This document shows positions 27,651 to 39,300 of a DNA stretch of 64,000 nt, in pieces. A program made the position numbers and the translations under genes. The stretch is from Misgurnus anguillicaudatus (Eukaryota > Chordata > Actinopteri > Cypriniformes > Cobitidae), in NCBI RefSeq assembly GCF_027580225.2, contig NC_073354.2:31454001-31518000 (forward strand), written 5' to 3'. Position 1 is the stretch's first letter. Every line of letters starts with the position of its first letter. Below the pieces are notes generated by a model that was not told the DNA's origin, made no database searches, and was given only the letters and a program-made list of their open reading frames with translations.

Positions 27651-28694
27651 ACAACAGTTCTTTCTGGTTCTCGAATCTGATTGGCTAAGAGCTATGCGAT
27701 ATTGTACTGATTACGGCACAGTAACCGCTTCACCTTTCGTATCATTCCGCCACCTAGTGAATGGAGGTCCTAGACAGGCTCTTATTAGTCTTATTAGTTC
27801 ACTAGCTCATAAATCAGTCGGTGAATCCCAATCGGAAGTTATTATTCCGTTAAAGATCAGCGCTCTTGGATGTTACGTTAAACTTAATGGGATTAATGTC
27901 TTGTCACATCGTGTGGACACTTGGAAAGAGGAATGTAAACACTCGGTTTTTCTTCTGGAGCTATATCTCTTATCAGAATGCGAAAACACCGTGGAACTGC
28001 AGGTAAGCACCGCAGCTTTTAAATATGGACATTGATCATTTATTTAATTGCGATGTGACTATTAAAACATGTTATGAGAATATCGCCACTGTTATATTTA
28101 TAAGCAGCATGCAAAAACATCTCTCTGACACTTATAAAAAACATTTTTATATAGTACTGACAAGAACGAAGTCTAATAATAACCGAGTGCTCGTATCGCG
28201 TTAAGATGAAATGGTAAACCAATAGGAACATTATAGAAGTATAGTTTTATTAACTTTTACCTTGCGCCAAAACAATAACAACACAAAAGACACTAAATAT
28301 GAATAAGAAAACAAGTAATAGTTTCATTATGACACCAAATACTGCTGATTTGATCTCATTTTGACCATCAAAAACTCATCTCACTAAGCAAACGTTCAAA
28401 CAGGCGCTATCTTTACTAATCGACTGTAGATTTAAATATAATAAATATATATTCTCGACTACAACTAATCTTAAAACTACACTTTGTGACCAAGAAACGT
28501 TAATATAAAGAAACGCCTATCCGTCCATTGAGTTATTATGAGATTCAAAGCAGCCGAAAGTTTTACCTGTCATTCTGGTAGCCCTCAAATCCGTGGCGGA
28601 AGAAGTAGTTCTCAAACAAAGAGGCTTTTAAAATAACTCCGTTGTTGTTTTTTAGTTTTTGTTTTTCAAACGTGTGCCGTCGAACTGTTGTATA
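27648..28694. mobile_element. 1.05-kb element with TATACAACAGTTC ends
   Basis: Perfect 13-bp inverted ends TATACAACAGTTC (27648-27660) and GAACTGTTGTATA (28682-28694), with TA at each extreme. The open frame crossing 27660-28035 shows no domain I recognise. The outer 28695-28731 stretch (atatcgctcttgg...) may belong to the same repeat. Confidence 0.6.
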
Positions 28695-28731
28695 AAAGCA
28701 ATATCGCTCTTGGAATCGTGTGATATAGCTC

Positions 28732-28805
28732 TATATCATCACGGCTGTGATTAGGCCAGAGGCACGAGGCCGTGCCTCTGGCCTAATCACAGCCGTGATG
28801 ATATA
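28732..28805. repeat. Perfect 35-bp-arm palindrome
   Basis: Arms 28732-28766 and 28771-28805 are exact complements around a 4-bp spacer (aggc). The arm contains gtgattaggccagaggcacg. GC-rich compared with the flanks, so a stable hairpin in DNA or RNA is expected. Confidence 0.9.
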
Positions 28806-28821
28806 TATATATCAGTTCAAT

Positions 28822-28974
28822 ATACGTCTCTATACACGATAAGCGTCTGGTCCGAACTTTACTTCCGGTTTTTGTTTGTTTAATGGTCTGACTAGTTGCT
28901 GAAATTTTACTGGAAGTTACGTGCTGACCACGAAAGCCGCTTGTTTATCTTGTTACTGCTGAAACCCTCTATAT
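28822..28974 (-). mobile_element. Internally deleted copy of the 63.3-kb TA element
   Basis: In inverse orientation it shares gtctggtcc.aactttactt, cggtttttgtttgtttaatggtctgactagttgct-like sequence (with gaps) and the end tgttactgctgaa with 63334-63633, but lacks about half of the interior. Confidence 0.65.
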
Positions 28975-29023
28975 GACTTTTGTAGTGTTACGGCACAGCA
29001 TGTGTCTTGTATCATTTACCTTT

Positions 29024-29070
29024 ATGCATTTTGCAGACGCTTTTATCCAAAGCAACTTACAGTGCATTGC
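29024..29070 (-). repeat. Common SINE/LINE 3' tail
   Basis: gcagacgcttttatccaaag plus caacttacagtgcatt is the complement of the tail seen in the SINE at 4804-4945 (ctgtaagtagctttggataa). No tRNA head is visible. Confidence 0.6.
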
Positions 29071-30741
29071 AAAATATACATTTTTTATGAGTACATTATG
29101 AGCATGACGCACAGTCCTGTTTCATCACCGCGCAGTTACTTTGAAAGCACAACATACCCAGTCGTTGAATACCATGTGGGCAGCACGCAGTTCAAGACTC
29201 AAGCACTTGACTGATGAAAGTCCTTCAGTGTGATAATCTCAAAGACTCAGGATAATGAGACGCCCTCCTACCTACCTTCATAATAATGTGTGCCCTGAAC
29301 TGAGAAATGTTGATTAGAAAAGATGAGCTTCAGGTAGCCCCGTCACATTGTTAAGCCACAGCAGGAGATCTTTGTGAATGTGTCTGGCCTAAATTCTTAC
29401 CGCGCTTTGAAAAATGTAATCTTTTGGAGAGCGATCCCATTATAGGATTCCACTAAAGTCATCGCTGGAGGACACAGTATACGTGTATTTTTTTCTTATT
29501 CCTCAGACATGTTTGGGCTTTTTAGGAGAATTTAGAGCTGTCAACTCAGATGGACCGCTACCTTTCGAAATCACGCGTGCCTAGAACGCAAAACACATAT
29601 CATAGTTTAGCTGGTGGACGTGGTGCTAAAATGAAAAAGATGTTGATTACTTCTCTGCCCGCTAAGGACTTCAGCATCTTGGCTGGCCCTCAAAGCAACA
29701 CTCTGCCCTTTGATGAATCTTTCATCGTCTTGAGAGACGGCCTTCATGCAAATACGGCACACGCTACTCAGCGCGACGATCAGAAACCAACGACGTTTGC
29801 TGTGATTTAGACCTGCTGTGGTTTCACTCCCCTCCACGATGAAAGGATTAATATCAGGCTGATTTATTTGTGCATTATTTACGCCCGGGCGGGTTTCCAT
29901 CACTGACATGAACAGCCTGGGACAGAGCCACCTGTCAGAACATAGCACTTAACTCTTTAATGGATGCATTGATTTTTTTCTTTCTTCGGTTTGTGCTATT
30001 ACTCATTTTACATAAATCCCACATGTAGGGTTGTGTGCTGTATACATGCAGAGACTGTAGATTTATTTTCTTGCCACAGATCAGCAGCATAAATGCTTAT
30101 TTTTAGCTTTATTGCATGAGTCATGATCATTCAACCTGAACATTTATGGTAAAGCAGCAGTTCACTTATAAAAGAAATGTAGTTTTAAGTGTTATTTTCT
30201 CAGTGTGCAAGGGAATTTGGCATTACTTTATCAGAATTCGAGTAAAACAAGCCCATTTCCTCCAAATTACATTTTTAATGCTCAGTTTTTGTTTTGAACA
30301 TAAAGTTATTCTGTGACAGATTTATGTAAAGAGTGCTAAAAGACCCTTTTTTGCATTTAGTGAGCTTTTTAATATTGCGTTTATGGAGGATTTGTCTTTG
30401 TAGAGCTCTCTAAAGCCTCATGAAGTCATTAAATGATTATGTGCACAGCTGGATTTTCAGACCTGAAGACGGCTACACAACGGGTGGCTGCTTTCAAACT
30501 GTTACAGCACTTTATCTTTAATATTTGAACTAAAATCACACATGCAATTCTCCAGTTTAACATACAATGCAATACTACAGATGCACATTTGGGGTGCAAT
30601 TATTGCATGAGTTCTTGGAAAAAAATGTTTTGTTTTTGCACATGTCAGATGGTTTTCCTTGTTTTCTTTTGTTATTGCTCTTTTGTTGAAATTTGCAAGA
30701 ATGGCTTGTGAATGAATGGTTAAGTTTTGAAGAAGCCTTAA

Positions 30742-31289
30742 AGGATAGTCTACTCATTTTCAATATTAAAATATGTTATTACCTTAACTAAGAATTGTTG
30801 ATACATCCCTCTATCATCTGTGTGCGTGCACGTAAGCGCTGGAGCGCGCTGCGACGCTTCGATAGCATTTAGCTTAGCCCCATTCATTCAATGGTACCAT
30901 TTAGAGATAAAGTTAGAAGTGACCAAACACATCAACGTTTTTCCTATTTAAGACGAGTAGTTATACGAGCAAGTTTGGTGGTACAAAATAAAACGTAGCG
31001 CTTTTCTAAGCGGATTTAAAAGAGGAACTATATTTTATGGCGTAATAGCACTTTTGGGAGTACTTATAACTACTCGTCTTAAATAGGAAAAACGTTGATG
31101 TGTTTGGTCACTTCTAACTTTATCTCTAAATGGTACCATTGAATGAATGGGGCTAAGCTAAATGCTATCGAAGTGTCGCAGCGCGCTCCAGCGCTTACGT
31201 GCACGCACACAGATGATAGAGGGATGTATCAACAATTCTTAGTTAAGGTAATAACATATTTTAATATTGAAAATGAGTAGACTATTCCT
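30742..31289. mobile_element. TTAA palindrome, AGGATAGTCTACTC family (short copy)
   Basis: TTAA at 30738-30741 and 31290-31293; arms of about 225 bp are nearly perfect complements (e.g. gtgaccaaacacatcaacgt and its complement). Only about 100 bp of loop remains compared with the copy at 56062-56777. Confidence 0.9.
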
Positions 31290-31368
31290 TTAATAATGGC
31301 TTTCAAGTTCGAGTGAGCTTCATTGCCATGTAAAGACATGACATAGGACCAAAATGCAACACATTTAA

Positions 31369-31779
31369 AGGGATAGTTCACCCAAAAAATGAAAATTCTG
31401 TCATCATTTTCTCATCCTCATGTTGTTTTAAATCTGAATTAATTTCTTTTTTCTGATGAACACAAAAGAAGATATTTTATTAAATGATGGTAAGCACACA
31501 GCTGAATTGACTTCCATAGTAGAAAAAACAAATACAGTTTGAATTCAATGGGTACCATCAACTGTGTGCTTACCATCATTTATCAAAATATCTTTATAAT
31601 TTATCACAATACTTCCATAATATTTGTTTTTCTATAATGGAAGTCAGTGGTTCCAATCAGCTGTCTGCTTACCATCATTTATCAAAATACCTTCTTCTTT
31701 TTCAATATATGTTTATCAGAAAAAATAAATTAATTCAGATTAAGAACAACATGATGATGAAAAAATGATGACTATCCCT
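31369..31779. mobile_element. TTAA element, AGGGATAGTTCACCC family
   Basis: TTAA at 31365-31368 and 31780-31783. Left agggatagttcacccaaaaa; right ends atgactatccct. The interior has three alternating copies of the ggtaagcacac string in both orientations, so it is more complex than the copy at 23680-23984. Confidence 0.85.
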
Positions 31780-32191
31780 TTAACATACAAACTTACTCTT
31801 ATCTAACTACCCGAAAGAAGTCATCTAAAGGCGGGGATACATTGCATGATTTTTGGCTGTCCCAAACGAAAGATTGTCATTGTGTCATCGTCGCGATTTC
31901 TGTGATCCTGGCTCTTCATCGGTGGTCCTATGTCGTACAGTGAGAGAGGTTTCCTAGTATTGCAACCAAAAGTAATGATCTTATAGGAGTACAAATTCCT
32001 GCAGTGTATCCCGGGCTTAACTATACATATATCGTACATACATAATTTGCTTTAAACAAACATTAATTAGCATGTAAAACACAGTGCATAGGGAATTACA
32101 ATGCAGAAAGGGAATATATGTGGACAAAAACGGTGCAAAATGATATAAAGGACTTTAATATATAAATATAATAGGCAGGCTTTGGTGTATG

Positions 32192-32739
32192 TACACTAAC
32201 CTAAAGGATTATTAGGAAAACCATACTAATACTGTGTTTGACCCCCTTTCGCCTTCAGAACTGCCTTAAGTCTATGTGGCATTGATTCAAGAAGGTGCTA
32301 AAAGCATTTTTTTGAAATGTTGGCCCATATTGATAGGATAGCATCTTGCAGTTGATGGAGATTTGTGGGATGCACATCCAGGGCACGAAGGTCCCGTTCC
32401 ACCACATCCCAAAGATTGGGTTGAGATCTGGTGACTGTGGGGGCCATTTTAGTACAATGTACTCATTATCATGTATAAGAAACCAATTTGAAATGATTCG
32501 AGCTTTGTGACATGGTGCATTATCCTGCTGGAAGTAGCCATTAGAGGATGGATACATGGTGGTCATAAAGGGATGGACATGGTCAGAAACAATGCTCAGG
32601 TAGGCCATGGCATTTAAACGATGTTCAATTGGCACTAAGGGGCCTAAAGTGTGCCAAGAAAACATCCCCCACACTATTACACCATTGCATTAATGAGAAA
32701 TAAAAACAGGTGTTCCTAATAATCCTTTAGGTGAGTGTA
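32192..32739 (-). mobile_element. Deleted Tc1/mariner element
   Basis: Inverted ends cactaacctaaaggattatt / aataatcctttaggtgagtg agree except at one base over 25 bp and are bounded by TA on both sides, the Tc1/mariner target. The 548-bp element keeps only the C-terminal part of a transposase on the minus strand (next entry); full Tc1 elements are usually over 1.2 kb, so a large internal deletion removed the DNA-binding region and the first catalytic Asp. Confidence 0.9.
32255..32674 (-). pseudogene. Tc1 transposase C-terminal remnant
   Basis: An open frame of 139 residues on the minus strand reads through HTLGPLVPIEHRLNA, YFQQDNAPCHKA and LKWPPQSPDLNPI, the conserved DDE-domain blocks of Tc1 transposases; the Asp of QQDN is the second catalytic residue. 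After NPI the expected third acidic residue is missing (Phe instead), and the DNA that follows (complement of about 32395-32412) reads WDVVE in another frame. A deletion of a few bases therefore removed the catalytic Glu and shifted the frame, so the remainder of this open frame is not transposase. The first catalytic Asp and the helix-turn-helix region are absent. It cannot be active; it could at most be trans-mobilised through its intact ends. Confidence 0.9.
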
Positions 32740-35130
32740 TATGTAAGCATATATTTGTAGCAGCAAAAAATGTAAAGTGTCTTGTGCACATGGAGAGTAC
32801 TTTATACACACTATTGCACATACAAATGTTAAACTGTTCTTTTACAAGTTCTTGAAAGTTTAATATAGGCATTGTTTTTCAGCAGAACTGTGTATTTAAT
32901 CCGTCAAGGGGTTTAGAGTTTGTTTTTAGGGGGCCTAACATTTGATAAAATGTAAATATTATTTCTCTGCTAAAATGAGGAATAAAATGAAAAATGTGTA
33001 GGTCTTCTTATTAGATTTTGGGTTTACAGTGAAACGCTACAACAAAGCCGACTACCTTATTGTTTGTCGCTGCCTAGCAAGCTCCAAACATTGGCAATCT
33101 GATTAAAGCTGCTTACGAGACATAATTGGATGAATTTTGAAGTTCTCTGCGGGCAGGGCAGAGCGGGATAAATGATGCCATCATTAATAATGATCAGAAC
33201 ATCTGCTTCAACATAACTGTGGCCCAGACCTTCATATACAGTGCATGTCTTTGACGGAGTCTATACATTTTGGTGCGGATGTTTTTCTGAGAGGTTTTCT
33301 TCATTACCAAATATATTACAGCTCATTAACAGTCATCGGGCCGGTAGTTCATTATTTTTCCCCAGAAATGATTAAAAATGCATTTGACTTGTTTACAGTG
33401 AGGCAGAGGAAATTAATCATTCTAACACCAAGTCCAAAGTCATTCGTTTTTGTCAAATACATGCTTCATGCTTTTTCGTCCATTAAACAATGCTGAAGTC
33501 GCCGCATACATCTTTAATGGCGGCATGCTGTGCCGAGTGACACGGCTATTGTGTACCGTTCGCATAACGCAAGTGCCATTCTCCCCAACAATGAATCGTC
33601 TACGAGTTGCTTAATGCGGCATTTTCAATTACGTTAATTTGCCCATTTCTCGGTTTTAGATTGTTTGCAGCACTGTTTTTAGCGTGATGGAAGTCATATG
33701 GCGATTAACACAACGCCTGTTGCCAGCTGTGTCGAGCAGCTCGGATAATTTGACTGCAACGAGCAGAGGAATGAAACTTTAGGGAGTTTTGCATGAAAGC
33801 TACATTATTCAGTTGATCGTGAATGCATAATTTTTCTCTTGCTCGAAGCTAACTGACTTGCTTTGCGCTCATTCCTGCGAATACCCCAGACGCCCGGTGC
33901 ACCTGCTATTAGCAAAAGATCTTCCCTCCTCTGATAGAGCATGACAAGCAATTTCCTCTGTACAATATGGGGCCCTGCAACATGTTGGCTTACAAAACGA
34001 GGACAGTTTACTTTATTTTCAGCTTCTGGCTGGGACCAGTACGCGTAAACTCTGTAGTTATTTTGTGCACGCCACATATGGGAAATAAACAGAACTTGAA
34101 CCAAAAATCTTGGAAGTCTTGTGAAGGCAGCTTGTGGGCTCAGACAGCCTCTGAGATTAATCTCAGAAACGTATGCGCAGGTGATAAGTGGCAATAAGTG
34201 CATGCATTCTGCTCTGTGATCTTGATGCGTCTTTCCACAGGCCACGGTGCATTAGATGTAAAAGTGCAAAAAGCTCCAGCTGTCAATTATTTTCCTCTCA
34301 TTTTCAACTACACCTCTACTAGAGCTCTCATTTTCCCATAATGCACCTCTCTTCTTTTTAAGCTTATTCAGATAGAATAGAGATGCAGTTCAAAGTGAGA
34401 TCATTTTCTACTGAAAGATCTTTGTTCTTTGTGAAGCACTACATAGTCAGACTTGCACCCGAACATGATTGACATGTAGGAAAATTGTCTGTTGTCTAGG
34501 CTTGTAAAGATAATTGATTGTTGATCCATGTGTTTTTGGTGACATCTTGTACCTGTTCGCCTTTCTTTGTGATCCGGCATGGCAAGCAGTGCCTCAGTGG
34601 CAAGCGATATGGAAACGTTATTGTATTTTATTCTGATATTACTCATGCTGACGTTTTCAATATTACAAATATAATAGCTTACAATAAAACCGCAAACAAT
34701 AGAAACTACATTATATTTCATCACATTTTTGTTTATTTTGTATGAACTGGATGACTGTATAGGCCTACTTTGTTGTGCATGTGCACTGTAAAAAAGTTGG
34801 AGTTAATTCAACTTAAAAACATTAAAATATTTAACATATTTTGAGTTAAAGGTACATATTTTTAAGTTGAATTAATTAAATGAACAATATGTAAGAAATT
34901 TATCTCAATTAATCATAAAATGGCCCTGATATGTCACGGTAGACATTAAGAAATCATTTTCATTTCCAATACTTATATCACATAACAACAGTGGCAGCCC
35001 TCAACTGATGTTTATGTTGTCATGTTGTGTCATTGGCCACTCAGTTGTGTGATTGCAGTACCAGTTTTAGCCACTAAATTGCAGTGACACGTTTTGGCCA
35101 CAAACCTTCATACTGTTCCTTTCATTTTAA

Positions 35131-36210
35131 ATGAGGACATATCATGAAAATCTGACTTTTTCCATCAACCCTGCATCTCTTAGCCTGGCTAACACCAGAC
35201 CAGTCTCATAGAGAATGAGACGTGGTCTGGGAACCACATGCTCATTTTCTCGTATTTGAGGCGTGGTTTGTGAATGTCCAGAGCCGTTTATTAGGGGCTA
35301 CGAATGTCTATCAAATGCGTCTGTACGTAGCTCATAGCCAATCGTTTCAATTATGCCAGATGACGTATGTAGAGCGACATAAATTCAAGCGTCAACAACT
35401 TTTATCGGGAACTAAACCGGTAGCTGTATATTGATATTAAAAAACAACACAACTTAGTCGCACTGTGACAACCACAGTACAGGCGTAATGACAATATGAT
35501 ATTAATAAATACCACTTACCATTTATAAGTTAAATGGACTTTGTTGACGACAATGCCTAGCAGGTTGGTCCTATAAAACTCCGTGGCTATCATGTCTTGC
35601 CATATCCAAACATCCTTCTTGGATATGAATTTGTTTAACGCCAAAAGTTGCTCTTTTTTTTTTAAATAAACTTGCATTCAAAACTACTTCGAACACTATC
35701 TAAGGCTGCATCGAAAAGTAACTTTGCGTCTGCTGTGTGGGATAAACAAAACTGCTTTGGTGTGTTGCATAGACGTCGTCATCGTCTTGCTGCCCCCTCC
35801 CCATTCTGTGATTGGTTCCCTATTTCAGGGGAAAAATTGGTCCATGGTTTCCATGCTAAACTTGCAGCGTGAATAAATTTTCGTGAAAGGCATCATGGGA
35901 AAACCCAGGCTAGCAATCTCTGCAAGCATGTGAAAAATAGGTAATTGAAAAGCTCCCCCTGTGATGTCAGTAGGGGATAATACCGCCCCTAATCTGCACT
36001 ATCCAACCACGACATGGCCATTTAGTGTAGAGATCAGCTCATTTGCATTTAAAAGGACACACCCAAAACAGCACATTTTTGCTCACATCTACAAAATAAG
36101 AATTTTAACATGTTATCTATAAGGTATTTTGAGCTAGAACTTCATATATGTACTCTGGAGACACCAAAGATTTATTTCACATCTTTAAAAAGTCTTGTGA
36201 AATATCCCCT
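35131..36210. mobile_element. TTAA element, AGGGGACATATCATGAAA family, interrupted
   Basis: TTAA at 35127-35130 and 36211-36214. Start atgaggacatatcatgaaaa, end gtcttgtgaaatatcccct. Split after gcatctct by the element at 35181-35912; host sequence resumes at gcaatctctgcaagcatgtg, which is contiguous in the relative at 54009-54434. Confidence 0.8.
35181..35912. mobile_element. TAGCCTGG-ended element, nested
   Basis: Ends TAGCCTGGCTAAC and ACCCAGGCTA are short inverted copies. Flanks gcatctct and gcaatctct may be an 8-bp target duplication with one inserted base, which would suit hAT. No coding capacity recognised. Confidence 0.65.
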
Positions 36211-37337
36211 TTAAGGCAGGTAACTTACTTTTTTTAAAGTTGAACCAACAAATCTTTTTATACATTGTGTACATGTAGCACATTCAGCTGCTATTGTAGC
36301 AGAAGTGTGTGAATTCAGGAGTACCGAGATCCACTTGAGACTTGCATTTTAATCAGGTAATGACCCTGTATGTTGAAGTGTTTCACCCTTATAATGGCCT
36401 GTTTGTGTTATTAATGTTATGAGCTTGGTCAAGCAGTTAATCAGCATTATAACTGTTCCTGTGCAAACTAAGCCAATTGAATTAGTTTTTCATACATTAA
36501 CAAATATTACTCTCTGCTCGCCCTCTCGTGTGTCCTTTTCATTCCCAACGGGGCCAGATTTTCATGCTGTTAAAAGCTAGGTCAATTTATCTACGTTGCC
36601 CCCTGAGTAAGTTTCTTTAAATTCAGCGTGGTGGGTTCAGAATTGCAAAACAGGGCCATACATAAAGAAAATTACGTTTCTTTAACAGTGAATAGCTTCC
36701 GAGTGCTGTGAAAACATATTAGACTCATAACTGTATGACAGGAACAGTATATATTTTATGAATTATGCCGTTAAGAACAAGCCTAGCCTAGCAGGAGGAG
36801 AAGAAAGCAAAGCTAAGGGAAACCTCAGGAGGAATCTGCTCTCAGACTTTGTGTTTCTATCAGTTTCTGGTACATTTGCAGCGAGAGGCAGAGCTATCAA
36901 CGCTGAGAGGCGAGCTGCAGTACAGAAGATGAAGAACAGTATGCAAACCTCCATGGGTTTTATCAGATGCTGCTGCATGGTGTTTTCCAAAAGGCTGTCA
37001 GCAGTAGGACTTCCTATAGTAATTATAGGTTCAATGTCATTGTTAATTAGCATTGATTTAAATTATGCTTTTTAAATTTTCCAGTATGCAGATTGATTTA
37101 TTGTGCCATTGCTGTTATTAGTCATTTGCAGATTTTTGAGGCAACAATTAACATAGTTTGCATTTCATAGTTTAGTCTGGAAATTCTTCTAGGGCTTTTC
37201 ACACTGCGCTTATCCTAGGGTTAATTTCATTCTAAACCCCACATTTTACCAGGAGTCAGAAAACCCTGCTCCGAAATGCTATTAATTGATGCTTCGCAAC
37301 AGACAGCCAAATTAAAACTGAAGAGTTGCGAGTTGTG

Positions 37338-37812
37338 CAGTGTTGGAGGTAATGCATTACAAGTAACGCACATTACGTAATAATATTACTTTTCTGAAGT
37401 AACGAGTAAAGTAACGCATTACTTTATAAATGTACACATTAATATTTGAGTTACTTTTTTAAAAAAGTAATGCGAGTTACTTTTCAGTTTAATTAATTCC
37501 ATTTAAAAATTAAATAATGTACTGAATTAAACTGAACACATTAACATAGAATTACGCACTCTGTGGCTTGAGCGGGAACAGTTTACTTCAGAAACGGAGA
37601 TGGCAGGTCAGAGCTTGACATTTTTGCGATCATAAAAACACCTGCAAGGCCTGAAAGAGATAAAGCCTCAGCCAAGTAAGAAAAAGTAACGCAAAAGTAA
37701 CAAAAGCATTACTTTCCATGAAAAGTAACTAAGTAACGCAATTAGTTACTTTTTTGGGGAGTAACTTAATATTGTAATGCATTACTTTTAAAAGTAACTT
37801 TCCCCAACACTG
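37338..37812. mobile_element. hAT-type element, CAGTGTTGG ends
   Basis: Perfect 8-bp direct repeats GAGTTGTG lie at 37330-37337 and 37813-37820. Ends CAGTGTTGG / CCAACACTG are inverted and are followed by alternating gtaac/gttac strings. 475 bp, non-coding. Confidence 0.9.
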
Positions 37813-37958
37813 GAGTTGTGTATAGACGGTTTCATCGGATACACGCGCATTGTCACGGTTACGCACCTAAAGTGAACTTCCTGTCTGTACTTTTTTGTCT
37901 AATTGCTAAACTGATATCTGAAACAAATACCTTGTCAAAATAAAATGTTTAGGGTTTA

Positions 37959-38792
37959 AGGGCTCTATCATGGCAGCGCAATGCGCGAAGCAAGTTTCTT
38001 TTGCTAGTTTCAACGCGCCACAATTATCATTTTCACGTTTAGCACCACGTTGTTTAAATAGCAAATGCATTTGCACCCAATTTTGCGCCCATGGGCGTTC
38101 TGGTCTGAAAACAAGGTGTGCTCAGATGGATTGTTGGCGCGTTGCTATTTTGAGGCAACTAAAATAGACTACGCCATTGACCAACTAAAACCTGGACTAA
38201 AGTCAATGGCACAATATGGTACAATGGTACAATTTTTGTTATTTAATGAGCGCGTTTATCTTCTGTTTGTTACATATAAAGTGTTTTTAGAGTACAAACC
38301 TTTTCTTGCATATTTGTAAATTACTTTGTGAGATAACACAGATTATGTAGGCTATCCATTCATTTACAGCAATTAAAAGCCTGCTAATTTTACTTACATG
38401 ACTGAAAGAAAACAACTATTAAAGGTTTTAATACGAAAAAATAACATAACAGTTTTAATACAAATGAAAACAACGCCATTTTTTTAAATATCAATCTTAA
38501 ACTGGTGATCTTCTTCCTCCACTTATTTTTCAGTCTACAAATTCTGTCATCTAAATAGGGAATCGGCATGGCGCCAGCGCAACTGGCTTTTAAAGGGATT
38601 TTTATTGCATGTTACGCCCAAAACACACTCATTACTCATTACGCGAATAGGAACAACTCCTTTTTATTCTGTGTGCTTGGCGCCCAAACCATTTTCCCAT
38701 CGTGAAATTAGCAAAAGTGGAATCGGACACGCCTGTTTAGACCGTGCGCCATGCGCTTTAGACAATGCGCTTAGATCGTTAAAATAGGGCCC
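37959..38792. mobile_element. AGGGCTCTAT / ATAGGGCCC element, rich in GCGC
   Basis: Outer agggctctatcatggcagcg and right-end ttaaaatagggccc form short inverted ends, and gcgcaatgcgc / gcgcattg-type strings occur near both. The centre (38230-38520) is AT-rich and may be a further insertion. Confidence 0.5.
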
Positions 38793-39195
38793 AAGGAATG
38801 CACAGTGTGAAACGTCAGATTATACCTAGGGTTGTTTTAACCTCTGGTTAAGTATAAACAGTGTGAAACGTGAAACAGATTAACCAGGATTCCTTTCACT
38901 CGTGGTTTAGAACGGTTTAACTATTTCAAGTGTGAAAAAGCGTTGCAAGTGATAAAATAATGGCAGACAGATCCCACAATATGAAATGTTTGCATTTTGT
39001 CAGAATATTTTTAAACAAATATGAAGTAATATGAAATAGAAATAAGAAAGTGCTGTCAATATCCACTTCGCCTGATTTTGTTTTAAATATATCTACAAAT
39101 ATATCTCTTTGTTTACAACAAAAATATATTTTGATATATTCCAGGGCTCTTCTACAGCCAAAGCACAAGAAGTGTACAAACTGTTCATTTAAATT

Positions 39196-39300
39196 TGTAT
39201 TAGAGCCCGACCGATAAAGGATTTTGAAGGCCGATACCGATACAAATGTTTGTTGGTTTTAAAAACCGATAAGCCGATATATCGGCCGATAATTTTTTTT
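39196..39300. repeat. Solo end of a hAT-like element (gagcccgaccgat type)
   Basis: tagagcccgaccgataaagg followed by repeated ccgata/tatcgg strings resembles termini of fish elements of this type. No partner end found. Confidence 0.4.

Larger units (their letters stand above)
37193..38942. mobile_element. GCTTTTCACACT-ended element hosting two others
   Basis: ggcttttcacactgcg (37193) and aagtgtgaaaaagc (to 38942) are inverted ends; aaccctag/ctagggtt strings lie next to both. It contains 37338-37812 and 37959-38792. Target duplication not resolved. Confidence 0.55.

Noticed and set aside
27535..28035. 166-residue open frame, the longest on the + strand
   Set aside because: It starts in TATG/GT microsatellite (Tyr/Ile/Val/Cys runs) and continues into the 27648-28694 element; no protein family resemblance and no splice-supported structure.
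33805..34245. 146-residue minus-strand open frame in a repeat-free part of intron C
   Set aside because: No recognisable domain, no promoter or splice context, composition typical of intron. A nested gene cannot be excluded without transcripts, but nothing supports it.
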